Numbered from the stretch's first letter, positions 24,288-32,467 are shown. The stretch: 64,000 nucleotides of DNA from Arthrobacter sp. S39 (GCF_004320525.1 NZ_SIHX01000012.1:37516-101515), one strand, 5' to 3'. Numbers and translations are program-made. The notes: generated by a model not told the origin, from the sequence alone.

Positions 24288-25771
24288 GGGAGGCTACCAG
24301 CGCCGGAGTGGCTGACCTGATCCAGGAGGCCCGCGCCGTGTACCGCGATGACCTTGCGGCCACGGCAGCCCTGGAAGGCTACGCCACAAGGCTTGCCGAG
24401 CCGCTGCGGGTGGCAGTGGCGGGAATGGTGAAAGCCGGCAAATCAACCCTGCTCAACGCCATCATCGGCGAGGAGATTGCGCCCACCGACACCGGCGAAT
24501 GCACCCGCATCGTCACCTGGTACCGGTACGGGCACTCACCCCGGATCACCCTCTACCCTGTGGTCGGTGAGCCGCGTACGCTGCCCCTGAAGCGCGTTGA
24601 GGGGCGGCTGGTATTCGTCCTGGGGACTGAACGTGCCCAGGACGTGGAGCGGCTGGTAGTGGAGTGGCCCTCGGAGAGCCTGCGGGCCGTCACCCTGATC
24701 GACACCCCGGGAATCGCGTCCCTGTCCGAGGATGTTTCTGCCCGGGCCGTCAGCTTCCTCACGCCAGGGGACTCGCCCTCCGAGGCCGACGCGATCATAT
24801 ACCTGATGCGGCATATGCATGCCTCCGACCTCCGGTTCCTGGAGTCGTTCCGGGACACCGAAGCTGGCCGGTCCGGCACGGTCAATGCCCTGGCCGTGCT
24901 GTCCAGGGCGGACGAGATCGGTGCGGGTCGGATCGATTCCCTGCTTTCTGCCGGGGATATCGCCGAGCGGTATCGCCGGGACCACAGCCTGCGAAAGCTG
25001 GCATTGGGGGTGGTCCCGGTGGCTGTCCTCCTGGCGCAGAGTGCCCGGAGCATGCGACAGTCCGACTTCGAATCGCTGGCCGTCCTTGCCGGCATGGACC
25101 GGGCGGCCCGCGAGAAGCTGTTGCTCTCCGCGGACAGGTTCCTGCGGGCCGGCGTGCCGGAGGGCCTCGGCGCCGAAGCGAGGGCCTCGCTCCTGTCGCG
25201 GTTCGGGCTGTTCGGGATCAGGCTGGGTGTGGTCCTGATCCGGGCGGGGTTCACGGATCCCACGCCGTTGGCGCACGAACTTGCCAGGCGCAGCGGCCTT
25301 GACCCGCTGTTGGCGATGGTGGACCGGCAGTTCCATGCCCGCGCCGACGCACTGAAGGCACGTACTGCGTTGGTCGGCGTGGAAACCCTGCTCCGGACCT
25401 CGCCGCCGCCAGAGGGCGCAGGACACCTGGCGGCGGCACTGGAACGGCTCCAGGTCAACGCCCACGAATTCCGGGAGTTGCGCCTGCTCGCTGCCCTGCG
25501 CACCACCGGAACGTCCCTCAACGACGATCTGGCTTTCGAAGCCGAGAGGCTGATCGGCGGGGCGGGCACCGCGGCGCACCTCCGGCTGGGCCTCGAACCG
25601 GAGGCCACGCCGGAGGCGGTTACCGCCGCGGCCCGCGAATGCCTGCGCCGCTGGCGGCTGGTGTCGGAAAGTCCTTTGACGGACCGTTCAGGGCAGGACG
25701 TATGCCGCGTGGTCATGCGCAGCTGCGAAGGCGTCCTCGCCGGGTTCGCCGCCCTGCAGCTGAATCACTAG
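24284..25771 (+). CDS. dynamin-like GTPase, IniC type
   Basis: A 495-residue dynamin-family GTPase, nearly the size of mycobacterial IniC. G1 is GMVKAGKST (about 47-55) and G3 is DTPG (140-143); G4 reads SRAD (207-210) where (N/T)KxD is usual, so the guanine contact may be altered. There is no clear membrane segment, so membrane binding probably depends on the IniA-like partner whose gene overlaps this one by 4 bp. The stop overlaps the convergent membrane-protein gene by 4 bp. Paired dynamins usually work as hetero-oligomers, which is inferred here. Confidence 0.86.
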   Translation: MREATSAGVADLIQEARAVYRDDLAATAALEGYATRLAEPLRVAVAGMVKAGKSTLLNAIIGEEIAPTDTGECTRIVTWYRYGHSPRITLYPVVGEPRTLPLKRVEGRLVFVLGTERAQDVERLVVEWPSESLRAVTLIDTPGIASLSEDVSARAVSFLTPGDSPSEADAIIYLMRHMHASDLRFLESFRDTEAGRSGTVNALAVLSRADEIGAGRIDSLLSAGDIAERYRRDHSLRKLALGVVPVAVLLAQSARSMRQSDFESLAVLAGMDRAAREKLLLSADRFLRAGVPEGLGAEARASLLSRFGLFGIRLGVVLIRAGFTDPTPLAHELARRSGLDPLLAMVDRQFHARADALKARTALVGVETLLRTSPPPEGAGHLAAALERLQVNAHEFRELRLLAALRTTGTSLNDDLAFEAERLIGGAGTAAHLRLGLEPEATPEAVTAAARECLRRWRLVSESPLTDRSGQDVCRVVMRSCEGVLAGFAALQLNH

Positions 25772-26415
25772 CCCTGCTTCCGCGACCGCAGCCAGGCATT
25801 GCTGGCAGGCATGAACAGCAGCACCAGCCCCACGAATGCCATCAGCATCTGGGCCCCCCACAGCAGCCAGACATAACTGCCGCCGTCGCCCTCGGGAACA
25901 AGGAAGGCCTCCGCCACCAGCACCGTGCCCACATGGACGAGCAGCAGCGGGATCATCAGCCAGCGGACCCAGCCCTGCCGGCCGTTGAGAATCGCCAGGG
26001 CGGCCGCTTCGAGGAGGATCACCAGCAGCATGGCGCCCATGCTGCCCCAGAAGACAATCGCCGAAGCGGCCGTCAGGGCATCGGCGTCGCCACCGGGCGC
26101 CATCCCATCCACTACTGCCCGCAGCCGTTCCAGGTGTGAATCACGGGTCAGGAAGGAACCTGCGAGCACGGCGAAACCGGCGACGAAGCTGAACACCCAG
26201 AGCGTTCCGGCCGCGCGGATTGAGCGCGGCGTGGGAGGCGCCACCACAATGGGCGCCGGCGAGTAATGGCTCAGGCCCGGACGCGGCGGCGCGGGCGGGC
26301 CGGAAGGCCGGGAAGGGGCATGCTGGGCGGGACCTGGTGACGCGGCTGGCTCACCTGACGGGGGTGCGGGCCGGGTGGTCCGCAGCTGCTGTTCTCCGTC
26401 CGGTTCGGAAGCCAC
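25768..26415 (-). CDS. four-helix membrane protein of unknown function
   Basis: A 215-residue protein with a Pro/Ala-rich N-terminal tail of about 65 residues and four hydrophobic segments (TLWVFSFVAGFAVLAGSFL, IVFWGSMGAMLLVILLEAAA, WLMIPLLLVHVGTVLVAEAF and YVWLLWGAQMLMAFVGLVLL). It ends in basic residues (RSRKQG). No family is recognised. It overlaps the IniC-type gene by 4 bp on the opposite strand, and the next gene ends 5 bp before its start on the same strand, so those two may be one transcript from the upstream PLDc_N gene. Confidence 0.7.
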   Translation of the reverse strand: MASEPDGEQQLRTTRPAPPSGEPAASPGPAQHAPSRPSGPPAPPRPGLSHYSPAPIVVAPPTPRSIRAAGTLWVFSFVAGFAVLAGSFLTRDSHLERLRAVVDGMAPGGDADALTAASAIVFWGSMGAMLLVILLEAAALAILNGRQGWVRWLMIPLLLVHVGTVLVAEAFLVPEGDGGSYVWLLWGAQMLMAFVGLVLLFMPASNAWLRSRKQG

Positions 26416-26420
26416 GGGTG

Positions 26421-26810
26421 CTACTTCCGTTCGTCGGTATCGTGCGTGTCAGCATCCCCGCTGCTGGCATCGCCGTCGGCCTTTCCCTTCGCCTCAAGAT
26501 CATCTTTGAGCTTCTTGAGGCGCGCCGCCTCGGCCTGGTTGCGCCGCCTGGCATCGAGGTTGCGGAGGAAGTCGGGGTCGTCGTCAGGAGACGTGGGGTG
26601 GCTGTAGTTCTGCCGTGCCGGGGCGTTGCCGCGGGGGCGTCCGATCAGGAGCCACAGGAGGGTGCCTATCAGCGGCAGGACAATCACTACGACAATCCAC
26701 GCCGGTTTGGAAATGCCCCGGGTCAGGCGTCCGTCAGTGCGGATCACGTCCACCAGGCCATACACATAGATGGCGAGTACTGCGACGGCAAGAACCACAC
26801 GGAAGAGCAT
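26421..26810 (-). CDS. PLDc_N domain membrane protein
   Basis: A 129-residue protein beginning with two membrane helices typical of the PLDc_N domain (MLFRVVLAVAVLAIYVYGLV, then the PAWIVVVIVLPLIGTLLWLL segment with the conserved GRP after it). The rest is a charged coiled-coil-like tail (ARRRNQAEAARLKKLKDDLE) ending in Asp/Thr. There is no catalytic HKD motif, so it is not a phospholipase. The start at 26810 was chosen where the family begins; a long open frame upstream runs antisense to menA. Small PLDc_N proteins near men genes are common in actinobacteria; function unknown. Confidence 0.82.
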   Translation of the reverse strand: MLFRVVLAVAVLAIYVYGLVDVIRTDGRLTRGISKPAWIVVVIVLPLIGTLLWLLIGRPRGNAPARQNYSHPTSPDDDPDFLRNLDARRRNQAEAARLKKLKDDLEAKGKADGDASSGDADTHDTDERK

Positions 26811-26867
26811 GTCGTTAAGTCTATCGTCCGGACGGGGCGGGCGTTCAGGCAGGACGGCTAAACTTGG

Positions 26868-27224
26868 ATGGTGGCTTTCCTGAAATACTCCCTGATCCGG
26901 CTGGCGCTGTTCGCGCCGCTCTTTGTGCTGTTCCTCTACCTGGGCCTGGGGGCAGTGATGTCCGTCATCTGCGCCGCCGGCATCGCGTTCGCGGTCAGCT
27001 ACCTGTTCTTCCAGGAACAGCGCGACGACGCCACCGCGGCCATGCGCCGCCGGTTCACCGGGAAGGCCAAGCCGCTGCGCACCGCCGGCGAGGTGGACGA
27101 CGCGCAGGCCGAGGACGCCCTGGTGGACAGCAACCCGGACGTCACCATCAGCACGGATGCCAAGCCGGCAGGCCCCAATCCCGTGGAATCCAAGCCCCAG
27201 GAACCCAAGGGCACCAACAGCTAG
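26868..27224 (+). CDS. DUF4229 domain membrane protein
   Basis: A 118-residue protein with two membrane helices in the first 50 residues (YSLIRLALFAPLFVLFLYLG, then VICAAGIAFAVSYLFF) and a conserved QEQRDD segment after them, fitting DUF4229, which in actinobacteria is usually found beside menaquinone genes. The polar C-terminal half is Pro/Lys/Asp-rich. The ATG at 26868 has no clear ribosome binding site. The gene is divergent from the PLDc_N gene and its end overlaps the convergent menA by 4 bp. Confidence 0.8.
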   Translation: MVAFLKYSLIRLALFAPLFVLFLYLGLGAVMSVICAAGIAFAVSYLFFQEQRDDATAAMRRRFTGKAKPLRTAGEVDDAQAEDALVDSNPDVTISTDAKPAGPNPVESKPQEPKGTNS

Positions 27225-28102
27225 AAGCCGTGGCTGAGCACCAGTCCCAGTGAGAACAGCAGGCTGTAGCCGAGGTTGATCAGGCCGGTCTGCTTCAGCA
27301 CCGGGATGAGGCTCTTGCGCTTGCGTCCGTTGATCATCAGCCAGGCCGGCATCAGGCAGGCGGGGATGAGGAGCAGGACGATCAGCATCCACGGACGCCC
27401 CGGCGCCAGGATGATCACCAGCAGGATGGCCACGGCCAGCATCAGCACGTAGCTTTCCCGGGCATGCTTGTCGCCGAGGCGCACCGCCAGGGTTTTCTTC
27501 CCGGCCTGGATGTCGGTGGGGATGTCCCTGACGTTGTTGGCCATCAGCAGGGCGCAGGCGATGAGTCCCGTCCCGATCGCGCCGATGATGGACGCGAGGT
27601 TGATCTGTCCGGCCTGTGTGTACGTGGTGCCCAGCGTGGCCACCAGGCCAAAGAAGACGAACACAAAAACGTCGCCCAGGCCCATGTAGCCGTAGGGGTT
27701 CTTGCCGCCGGTGTAGCCCCAGGCGGCCATCACGCAGCCCAGTCCCACCAGGATCAGCCACCAGCTCTGGGTGATCACCACCAGCACCAGGCCCACCACC
27801 ATGGCGGCGGCGAAAGCGCCGAAGGCCGCGTACTTGACGTGCTCGGGCTGTGCGGCGCCGGACCCGACGAGGCGCAGCGGTCCCACCCGGTCCTCATCCG
27901 TGCCGCGGATGCCGTCCGAGTAGTCGTTGGCGTAGTTGACACCGATCTGCAGGAGCAGCGCCACGAGCCCGGCAAGGATAGCGTTGAAGAGCAGGAACGA
28001 ATCCATTTCGAAGGCTGCCGCGGTGCCGATCAGCACCGGGGCGATCGCCGCGGGCAACGTGCGGAGTCGGGCGCCTTGGATCCATTGTGCGGCTGTGGCC
28101 AC
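27221..28102 (-). CDS. menA: 1,4-dihydroxy-2-naphthoate polyprenyltransferase
   Basis: A 293-residue UbiA-family membrane enzyme that prenylates 1,4-dihydroxy-2-naphthoate to give demethylmenaquinone. The first aspartate-rich motif is NYANDYSDGIRGTDEDR and the second is NNVRDIPTDIQAGKKT, both intact; eight or nine membrane helices can be traced. The GTG start at 28102 has GAGGT 7 bases upstream. It lies on the same strand as menE and menB, 80 bp after menE. MenA is needed for respiration in this quinone type, which agrees with the cytochrome c and Rex genes in the window. Confidence 0.94.
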   Translation of the reverse strand: MATAAQWIQGARLRTLPAAIAPVLIGTAAAFEMDSFLLFNAILAGLVALLLQIGVNYANDYSDGIRGTDEDRVGPLRLVGSGAAQPEHVKYAAFGAFAAAMVVGLVLVVITQSWWLILVGLGCVMAAWGYTGGKNPYGYMGLGDVFVFVFFGLVATLGTTYTQAGQINLASIIGAIGTGLIACALLMANNVRDIPTDIQAGKKTLAVRLGDKHARESYVLMLAVAILLVIILAPGRPWMLIVLLLIPACLMPAWLMINGRKRKSLIPVLKQTGLINLGYSLLFSLGLVLSHGF

Positions 28103-28182
28103 GGTAAGTACCTCGTGTTGGGTCGGGGTTCGGCGAATCGGTGACGCACCTGCCGCGAAGCCGCGGCCGGTGCAGGACTACT

Positions 28183-29391
28183 TTACTTTCCCTGGTGCAG
28201 GGAGTTGAGCCGGCCGGTCATGGCCAGGCGGTCGGGCTTGCCGTTGGGCAGCATCAGCAGCTCCGGGGCGGTAAGCACGGTTTTGGGTGCGAGGAGCCCC
28301 AGCGTCCGGTGCCATTCCTCTTCAAGGACGACGGCGGGATCCCCGCCGGACGCGGCGTCCTCTTCGGAGCCGGGCAGGACAGGTCCGCCGAGCCCCGGCA
28401 GGACGGCCACGTAGGCGGCCACGGCCTGGCCCCATTCAGTGGACGGGACACCCGCCACAAAAGCTGCCCTCACGCCGTCGGACTTTTCCAGCTCAGCCTG
28501 CACATGCGCGGCGGAGACCTTGACGCCGCCGGTGATGATCACGTCGTCTGCGCGGCCCAGGACCGTGAGCCGGCCGTCCGCGTCGAGGCTGCCGAGGTCG
28601 CTGGTGCGGTACCAGCGGACGCCGTCCTCCTCGAAGAAAACATCCGCGGTCTGGTCCGGGGCGCCCAGGTATCCGGCGGCGATGGTGTCGCCGCCCAGGA
28701 GGATGTGGCCGTCCTCGGCGATCCGGACGGCTGAGCCTTCAAGCGGGTAGCCGTCGTAGATGCAGCCGCCGCAGGTTTCGGCGGAACCGTACGTGGTGAA
28801 CACGCGGACGCCGGCTTCGCGTGCCGCGTCCAGGAGCTGCGCTGACGCCGGGGCGCCGCCGAGCAGGACGCCGTTGAAGCGCCGCAGCGCCGCCAGGGTT
28901 TCCGGGGACGGGTCCTCCAGGAGCCGCTGCAGCTGGGTGGGGACCAGGGAGGTGTAGCGGTGCTTGTCCGTCAGCTCCAGGGCCGCCGCGGTGAAGGCCT
29001 CCGGCGTGAAGCCGTGTGACATGTCCATAACCCATGGGCGGGTACCGGCGAACAGCGAACGCACCAGCACCTGCACGCCGGCGACGTACTGCACCGGAAG
29101 GGCCAGGAGCCACTGCCCCTCACCCTTGAGCGCGAAGGCGGTGGCCATCGAGGAGGCCGCCAGGGCTTCCACCGTGAGGATGGTGGCCTTGGGGGTCCCG
29201 GTGGAGCCGGAGGTGCGGACCACGGCCACGGCGTCGTCGCAGCCGGGGGTCTCCACGTGGCCCACCACCAGGCCGCCGTCGTCGCTGACGGAAAGCTCGA
29301 CGGCGGGTCCCTCACCGTGGAGGGCGGCCGCCAGCGCCTTGAGGGCGGGGTCGATGTCTACGGGGCCAATATTCATGGGTCCGATGTTCAT
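28183..29391 (-). CDS. menE: o-succinylbenzoate--CoA ligase
   Basis: A 402-residue AMP-forming ligase, short like other actinobacterial MenE. The P-loop-like motif is RTSGSTGTPKATIL, then TYGSAETCGG, YRTSDLG and the C-terminal Lys in LPNGKPDRL. It activates o-succinylbenzoate for ring closure by MenB. The N-terminus carries a five-codon tandem duplication (MNIGP twice), giving two equivalent starts at 29391 and 29376. It follows menB by 12 bp in the same direction. Specificity rests mainly on this neighbourhood, because short acyl-CoA ligases look alike. Confidence 0.9.
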   Translation of the reverse strand: MNIGPMNIGPVDIDPALKALAAALHGEGPAVELSVSDDGGLVVGHVETPGCDDAVAVVRTSGSTGTPKATILTVEALAASSMATAFALKGEGQWLLALPVQYVAGVQVLVRSLFAGTRPWVMDMSHGFTPEAFTAAALELTDKHRYTSLVPTQLQRLLEDPSPETLAALRRFNGVLLGGAPASAQLLDAAREAGVRVFTTYGSAETCGGCIYDGYPLEGSAVRIAEDGHILLGGDTIAAGYLGAPDQTADVFFEEDGVRWYRTSDLGSLDADGRLTVLGRADDVIITGGVKVSAAHVQAELEKSDGVRAAFVAGVPSTEWGQAVAAYVAVLPGLGGPVLPGSEEDAASGGDPAVVLEEEWHRTLGLLAPKTVLTAPELLMLPNGKPDRLAMTGRLNSLHQGK

Positions 29392-29403
29392 GGGAGTCCT
29401 GCC

Positions 29404-30432
29404 TTAGAAGTAGTGCGGGAAACGGGACCAGTCGGGGTCGCGTTTTTCCAGGAACGCCTCTTTGCCCTCCACGGCTTCGTCCGTCATGTACGCCAGGCGG
29501 GTGGCTTCGCCGGCAAAGACCTGCTGGCCGGCCAGGCCGTCGTCGGCGAGGTTGAAGGCGAACTTCAGCATCCGGATGGCCTGCGGGGACTGCCGGGCGA
29601 TGTCGGCGGCGTAGTCCAGTGCAACGTCCTCAAGCCGTTCGTGGTCCACGGCCTCGTTCACGGCGCCCATCCGGACCATGTCCTCGGCGGAATATTCGCG
29701 CGCCAGGAAGAAGATTTCGCGGGCGGACTTCTGCCCGATCTGGCGGGCCAGCAGCGCCGAGCCGTAGCCGGCGTCGAAACTGCCCACCGTGGCGTCCGTC
29801 TGCTTGAACTTGCCGTGCTGGCGGGAGGCGATGGTGAGGTCCGAGACGACGTGCAGGGAGTGGCCGCCGCCCGCCGCCCAACCGTTGACGACCGCGATGA
29901 CCACCTTGGGCATGGTGCGGATCAGCCGCTGGACTTCCAGGATGTGGAGCCGGCCGGCGCGGGCGGGGTCGATGGTTTCCTGGGTCTCGCCGTCGGCATA
30001 CCGGTACCCGTCCCTGCCCCTGATCCGCTGGTCCCCGCCGGAGCAGAACGAGTGGCCGCCGTCCTTGGGAGAGGGGCCGTTGCCGGTGAGCAGGACGGTG
30101 GCCACGTCCGGAGTCATCCGGGCGTGGTCCAGGGCGCGGTAGAGCTCGTCCACGGTCCCGGGGCGGAAGGCGTTGCGGACCTCGGGCCGGTTGAAGGCGA
30201 TCCGGACCGTGGGCAGGTCCCTGGTTTCCGAGCCGGTCCCGGTGGTCGAGCCTGGGCCCACAACCACAGGGGACCCCGGCCGAGCTTGCGAGGATGGGGA
30301 GTGGCTGGGGAGCGAGACCCGCTCCACCTGGCGGTGGTACGTCATGTCCTGGAAGTCGTCAAAGCCGGACACCGTGCGCCAGCGGGACGGATCAAAAACG
30401 TCGGACACCTTGGCGGGGAATTGGTTGCTCAC
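29404..30432 (-). CDS. menB: 1,4-dihydroxy-2-naphthoyl-CoA synthase, with an inserted low-complexity segment
   Basis: A 342-residue crotonase-fold enzyme that closes the naphthoquinone ring. Diagnostic segments are RPEVRNAFRPGTVDELYRAL, GNGPSPKDGGHSFCSGGDQR, GWAAGGGHSLHVVSDLT and the C-terminal WSRFPHYF, all MenB-specific. It is longer than usual: about 35 residues rich in Ser, Pro and Gly (about 38-72) separate YHRQVE from TVRIAFNRPE, where relatives are nearly continuous. The segment keeps the frame, so the gene should still be functional. The gene lies between the VOC-protein gene and menE on one strand. Confidence 0.93.
   Translation of the reverse strand: MSNQFPAKVSDVFDPSRWRTVSGFDDFQDMTYHRQVERVSLPSHSPSSQARPGSPVVVGPGSTTGTGSETRDLPTVRIAFNRPEVRNAFRPGTVDELYRALDHARMTPDVATVLLTGNGPSPKDGGHSFCSGGDQRIRGRDGYRYADGETQETIDPARAGRLHILEVQRLIRTMPKVVIAVVNGWAAGGGHSLHVVSDLTIASRQHGKFKQTDATVGSFDAGYGSALLARQIGQKSAREIFFLAREYSAEDMVRMGAVNEAVDHERLEDVALDYAADIARQSPQAIRMLKFAFNLADDGLAGQQVFAGEATRLAYMTDEAVEGKEAFLEKRDPDWSRFPHYF
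30217..30321. repeat. repeat-like in-frame insertion within menB
   Basis: About 105 bp encoding the extra MenB residues 38-72. On the plus strand it contains GGTGGTCGAGCC and CCGAGCTTGCGAGG, resembling the GGTCGAGC/GCTCGACC-type intergenic repeats I associate with Arthrobacter genomes. The boundaries are approximate and come from comparing the protein with ordinary MenB. No target duplication was found by eye. Confidence 0.45.
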
Positions 30433-30453
30433 CGGACAAGTCTAGTAATCGGC

Positions 30454-30894
30454 TCAGCTGATGCAGAACTCGTTCCCCTCGGGGTCCGCCATGGTGTGCC
30501 AGGAATGCGGCCCCTGGCTGGCACTCCAGAGGAACGTCGCTCCCCGGGCTTCGAGCTCGCGGCGGACCTCGTCCTTGTCCCGGCCGGCCAGGTCCACGTC
30601 CCAGTGCACGCGGTTCTTGACGGTCTTTCCTTCGGGCGCGGTCTGGAACAGGAGGCGCCGTTCCGGCTTGGCCGCGTCGAGCTCCTCGGGCGGGCGGATG
30701 GCGCAGCCGTCACGCCACACGAGCCTGCCGTTGTGCACCAGGGTCTGGTCCTCCGTGGCGAACCCCTGCTCGATCATGGACCGGATGAAGCCGTCGTCCT
30801 GCGGCTCCACCGCCCACTCCAGGGTCTCGGCCCACCAGTCCGCGAGGGCGTGGGGGTTCCTGCAATCCGTGACGATCTGAATGTTCAGTCCCAT
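30454..30894 (-). CDS. VOC superfamily (glyoxalase-like) protein
   Basis: A 146-residue protein of the vicinal-oxygen-chelate fold. Two beta-alpha-beta-beta-beta modules are visible: IQIVTDCRNPHALADWWAETLEW in the first (read as IQIVTDCRNPHALADWW and AETLEW), and RVHWDVDLAGRDKDEVRREL with the C-terminal HTMADPEGNEFC in the second. The latter His and Glu are typical metal ligands. Members of this subgroup (often called glyoxalase-like DUF) have mostly unknown substrates. It is 21 bp upstream of menB on the same strand and may be co-transcribed, but a menaquinone role is not implied. Confidence 0.8.
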   Translation of the reverse strand: MGLNIQIVTDCRNPHALADWWAETLEWAVEPQDDGFIRSMIEQGFATEDQTLVHNGRLVWRDGCAIRPPEELDAAKPERRLLFQTAPEGKTVKNRVHWDVDLAGRDKDEVRRELEARGATFLWSASQGPHSWHTMADPEGNEFCIS

Positions 30895-30944
30895 GCGTCC
30901 AAACTACGACGGCGGCGGGCCGGCCGGTAGGGGAGGAGAGGAAG

Positions 30945-31007
30945 CAACGCGGAGTCACTCCTGGCCCAATAAGAGGCTCCCATTGGGCCAGGAGTGACCC
31001 CGCGTTG
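30945..31007. repeat. family C intergenic inverted repeat, copy 1
   Basis: CAACGCGG at 30945 opens a 26-bp arm (30945-30970) that pairs with 30982-31007 at 25 of 26 positions around an 11-base loop. The ends read CAACGCGG(A/G)GTCACT and AGTGACCCCGCGTTG. It lies between two divergent genes. A second copy lies at 36179-36241. Confidence 0.9.
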
Positions 31008-31013
31008 GAATAT

Positions 31014-31061
31014 ATAACGTTGGAAAATGTGAGCACGTTATCTTGACATATTGTCATGACA
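31014..31061. promoter_or_regulatory. candidate promoter/operator region of the sugar ABC operon
   Basis: ATAACGT (31014-31020) and ACGTTAT (31035-31041) form an inverted repeat with 14-bp spacing. Next, TGACA, TGTCA and TGACA alternate at 31044-31061, giving a palindrome TGTCATGACA. TTGACA at 31043-31048 could be a -35 box, but the -10 is weak. Such dyads before sugar importers usually bind LacI-type or similar repressors; no regulator gene is adjacent. Confidence 0.45.
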
Positions 31062-31185
31062 TGGATCACAGTTGGGGGAGGAAAGGCTTTTCCGAATCGT
31101 TGGCAATGCGGCCTTCAGGTCCGCCGCCAGCATCTTCCAGCCATGCCCCGCAGGCACGGCACGCATCGTGAGACAGGACAGAGCA

Positions 31186-32463
31186 TTGTCAGAGCAGACA
31201 AGAATCTCCAGCATCAGCCGCAGGCAGTTCGGACTGACGGCCTTTGGCCTCTCAGCAATCGCCGTCGGTCTTTCAGCCTGTGGGGGCGGCGGAGGCGGTA
31301 CAACTGACGGCGGGGCCAAGACCCTTCAGCTGGTCCTTTCAGGCGACACCAACCAGGGCGGGGCGTTCGCCGCAGCCGCCGCGAAGTACAAGGAAGCCAC
31401 AGGCATCACCATCGAGGTGGTGGACGTTCCCACCGCGGACATCACCACCAAGCTCAAGAACGCCGCCACCGCCAACGACCTCCCGGCCCTGGCCCGCGTC
31501 ACCGGCCTCGACCCGCTGTGGGTCAACCAGCTCCAGGACCTCACGGACATCGCCAAGTCCCGGAACATCGACGAAAAGTTCCTGCAGGAAGCCCCGGACG
31601 GCACCATCCCGGCCATCCCGTCCGACCTCACCGCCGTGGGGCTGTTCGTGAACAAGAGCCTCTTCGCCAAGGCCGGCGTGGCGTTCCCCACCGCCATCGA
31701 GGACGCCTGGACCTGGGATGAGTTCGTCGCGGCCGTCAATGAGGTCCGCGAAAAGGCCGGCGCCAAGTACGGCGTGGTCATGGACCGCTCCGGCCACCGC
31801 CTGCGCGCCATGATGTACGAGTTCGGCAGCAGCGCCTTCGCCAAGGAAGGCGACAAGTACGCAGCGGACGACGAGGCCGTGGAGACGCTCGAGTACTTCC
31901 AGAAGCTCAACGACGACAAGACCATGCCCAAGTCCGTCTGGCTCAGCGGCGAGGACGGCAACGCCATGTTCAAGAGCGGCCAGGTTGCCGCGTACTACTC
32001 CGGCAGCTGGCAGGTTGCCGACTTCAACAAGAACATCAAGGACTTCGAGTGGATGTCCGTGCCCCTGCCCAAGAAGGAAGCCAACGCCACCAACCTTGGC
32101 GGCGGATTCATGATCGCCTTCAAGGACACCGGCGCTGATGAGGAAGCCAAGAAGTTCATCGAATGGTTCTACGACGACGCCAACTACACCGAGTTCGCCA
32201 AGCTCGGCGGCTACCTGCCTGTCAAGGCTGACCTGAAGGTCGACTACCCGTTCCAGCAGTCCTCCTTCGAGCTGTACCAGAAGCAGATTGCCGGCAACGA
32301 GGCCAAGGGTGACAACGCCATCAAGCGTGTGGTGGCCGAGGCCTACGCCGAGACACCATTCTCCGGGGACCCGCTGCGTGAGGAAACCGTCAAGATGCTC
32401 GGCGGCAGCCAGGACGCCAAGACCACGGTGGCGAACATCGTGAAGCTCTACAACGGCGCTTAA
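31186..32463 (+). CDS. sugar ABC transporter substrate-binding lipoprotein
   Basis: A 425-residue family-1 solute-binding protein. The export signal has twin Arg in ISRRQFGLTAFGLSA and the lipobox GLSAC, giving a lipid-anchored protein on the outer membrane face. The core shows the usual features: LQLVLSGDTNQGGAF at the start, WTWDEFVAAVNEV, and a Trp-rich C-lobe (YYSGSWQVADF). A TTG at 31186 with AGGA 7 bases upstream is the best start; GTG 31168 is possible. Two permease genes follow 4 and 3 bp apart, with no ATPase, so it must share a general MsiK-type ATPase, as many actinobacterial sugar importers do. The sugar is unknown. Confidence 0.88.
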   Translation: MSEQTRISSISRRQFGLTAFGLSAIAVGLSACGGGGGGTTDGGAKTLQLVLSGDTNQGGAFAAAAAKYKEATGITIEVVDVPTADITTKLKNAATANDLPALARVTGLDPLWVNQLQDLTDIAKSRNIDEKFLQEAPDGTIPAIPSDLTAVGLFVNKSLFAKAGVAFPTAIEDAWTWDEFVAAVNEVREKAGAKYGVVMDRSGHRLRAMMYEFGSSAFAKEGDKYAADDEAVETLEYFQKLNDDKTMPKSVWLSGEDGNAMFKSGQVAAYYSGSWQVADFNKNIKDFEWMSVPLPKKEANATNLGGGFMIAFKDTGADEEAKKFIEWFYDDANYTEFAKLGGYLPVKADLKVDYPFQQSSFELYQKQIAGNEAKGDNAIKRVVAEAYAETPFSGDPLREETVKMLGGSQDAKTTVANIVKLYNGA

Positions 32464-32467
32464 GCCC

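Noticed and set aside
27221..27761. Long extension of the PLDc_N open frame through menA
   Set aside because: The extension is a different frame of menA on the same strand, with shadow composition; the family begins at 26810.
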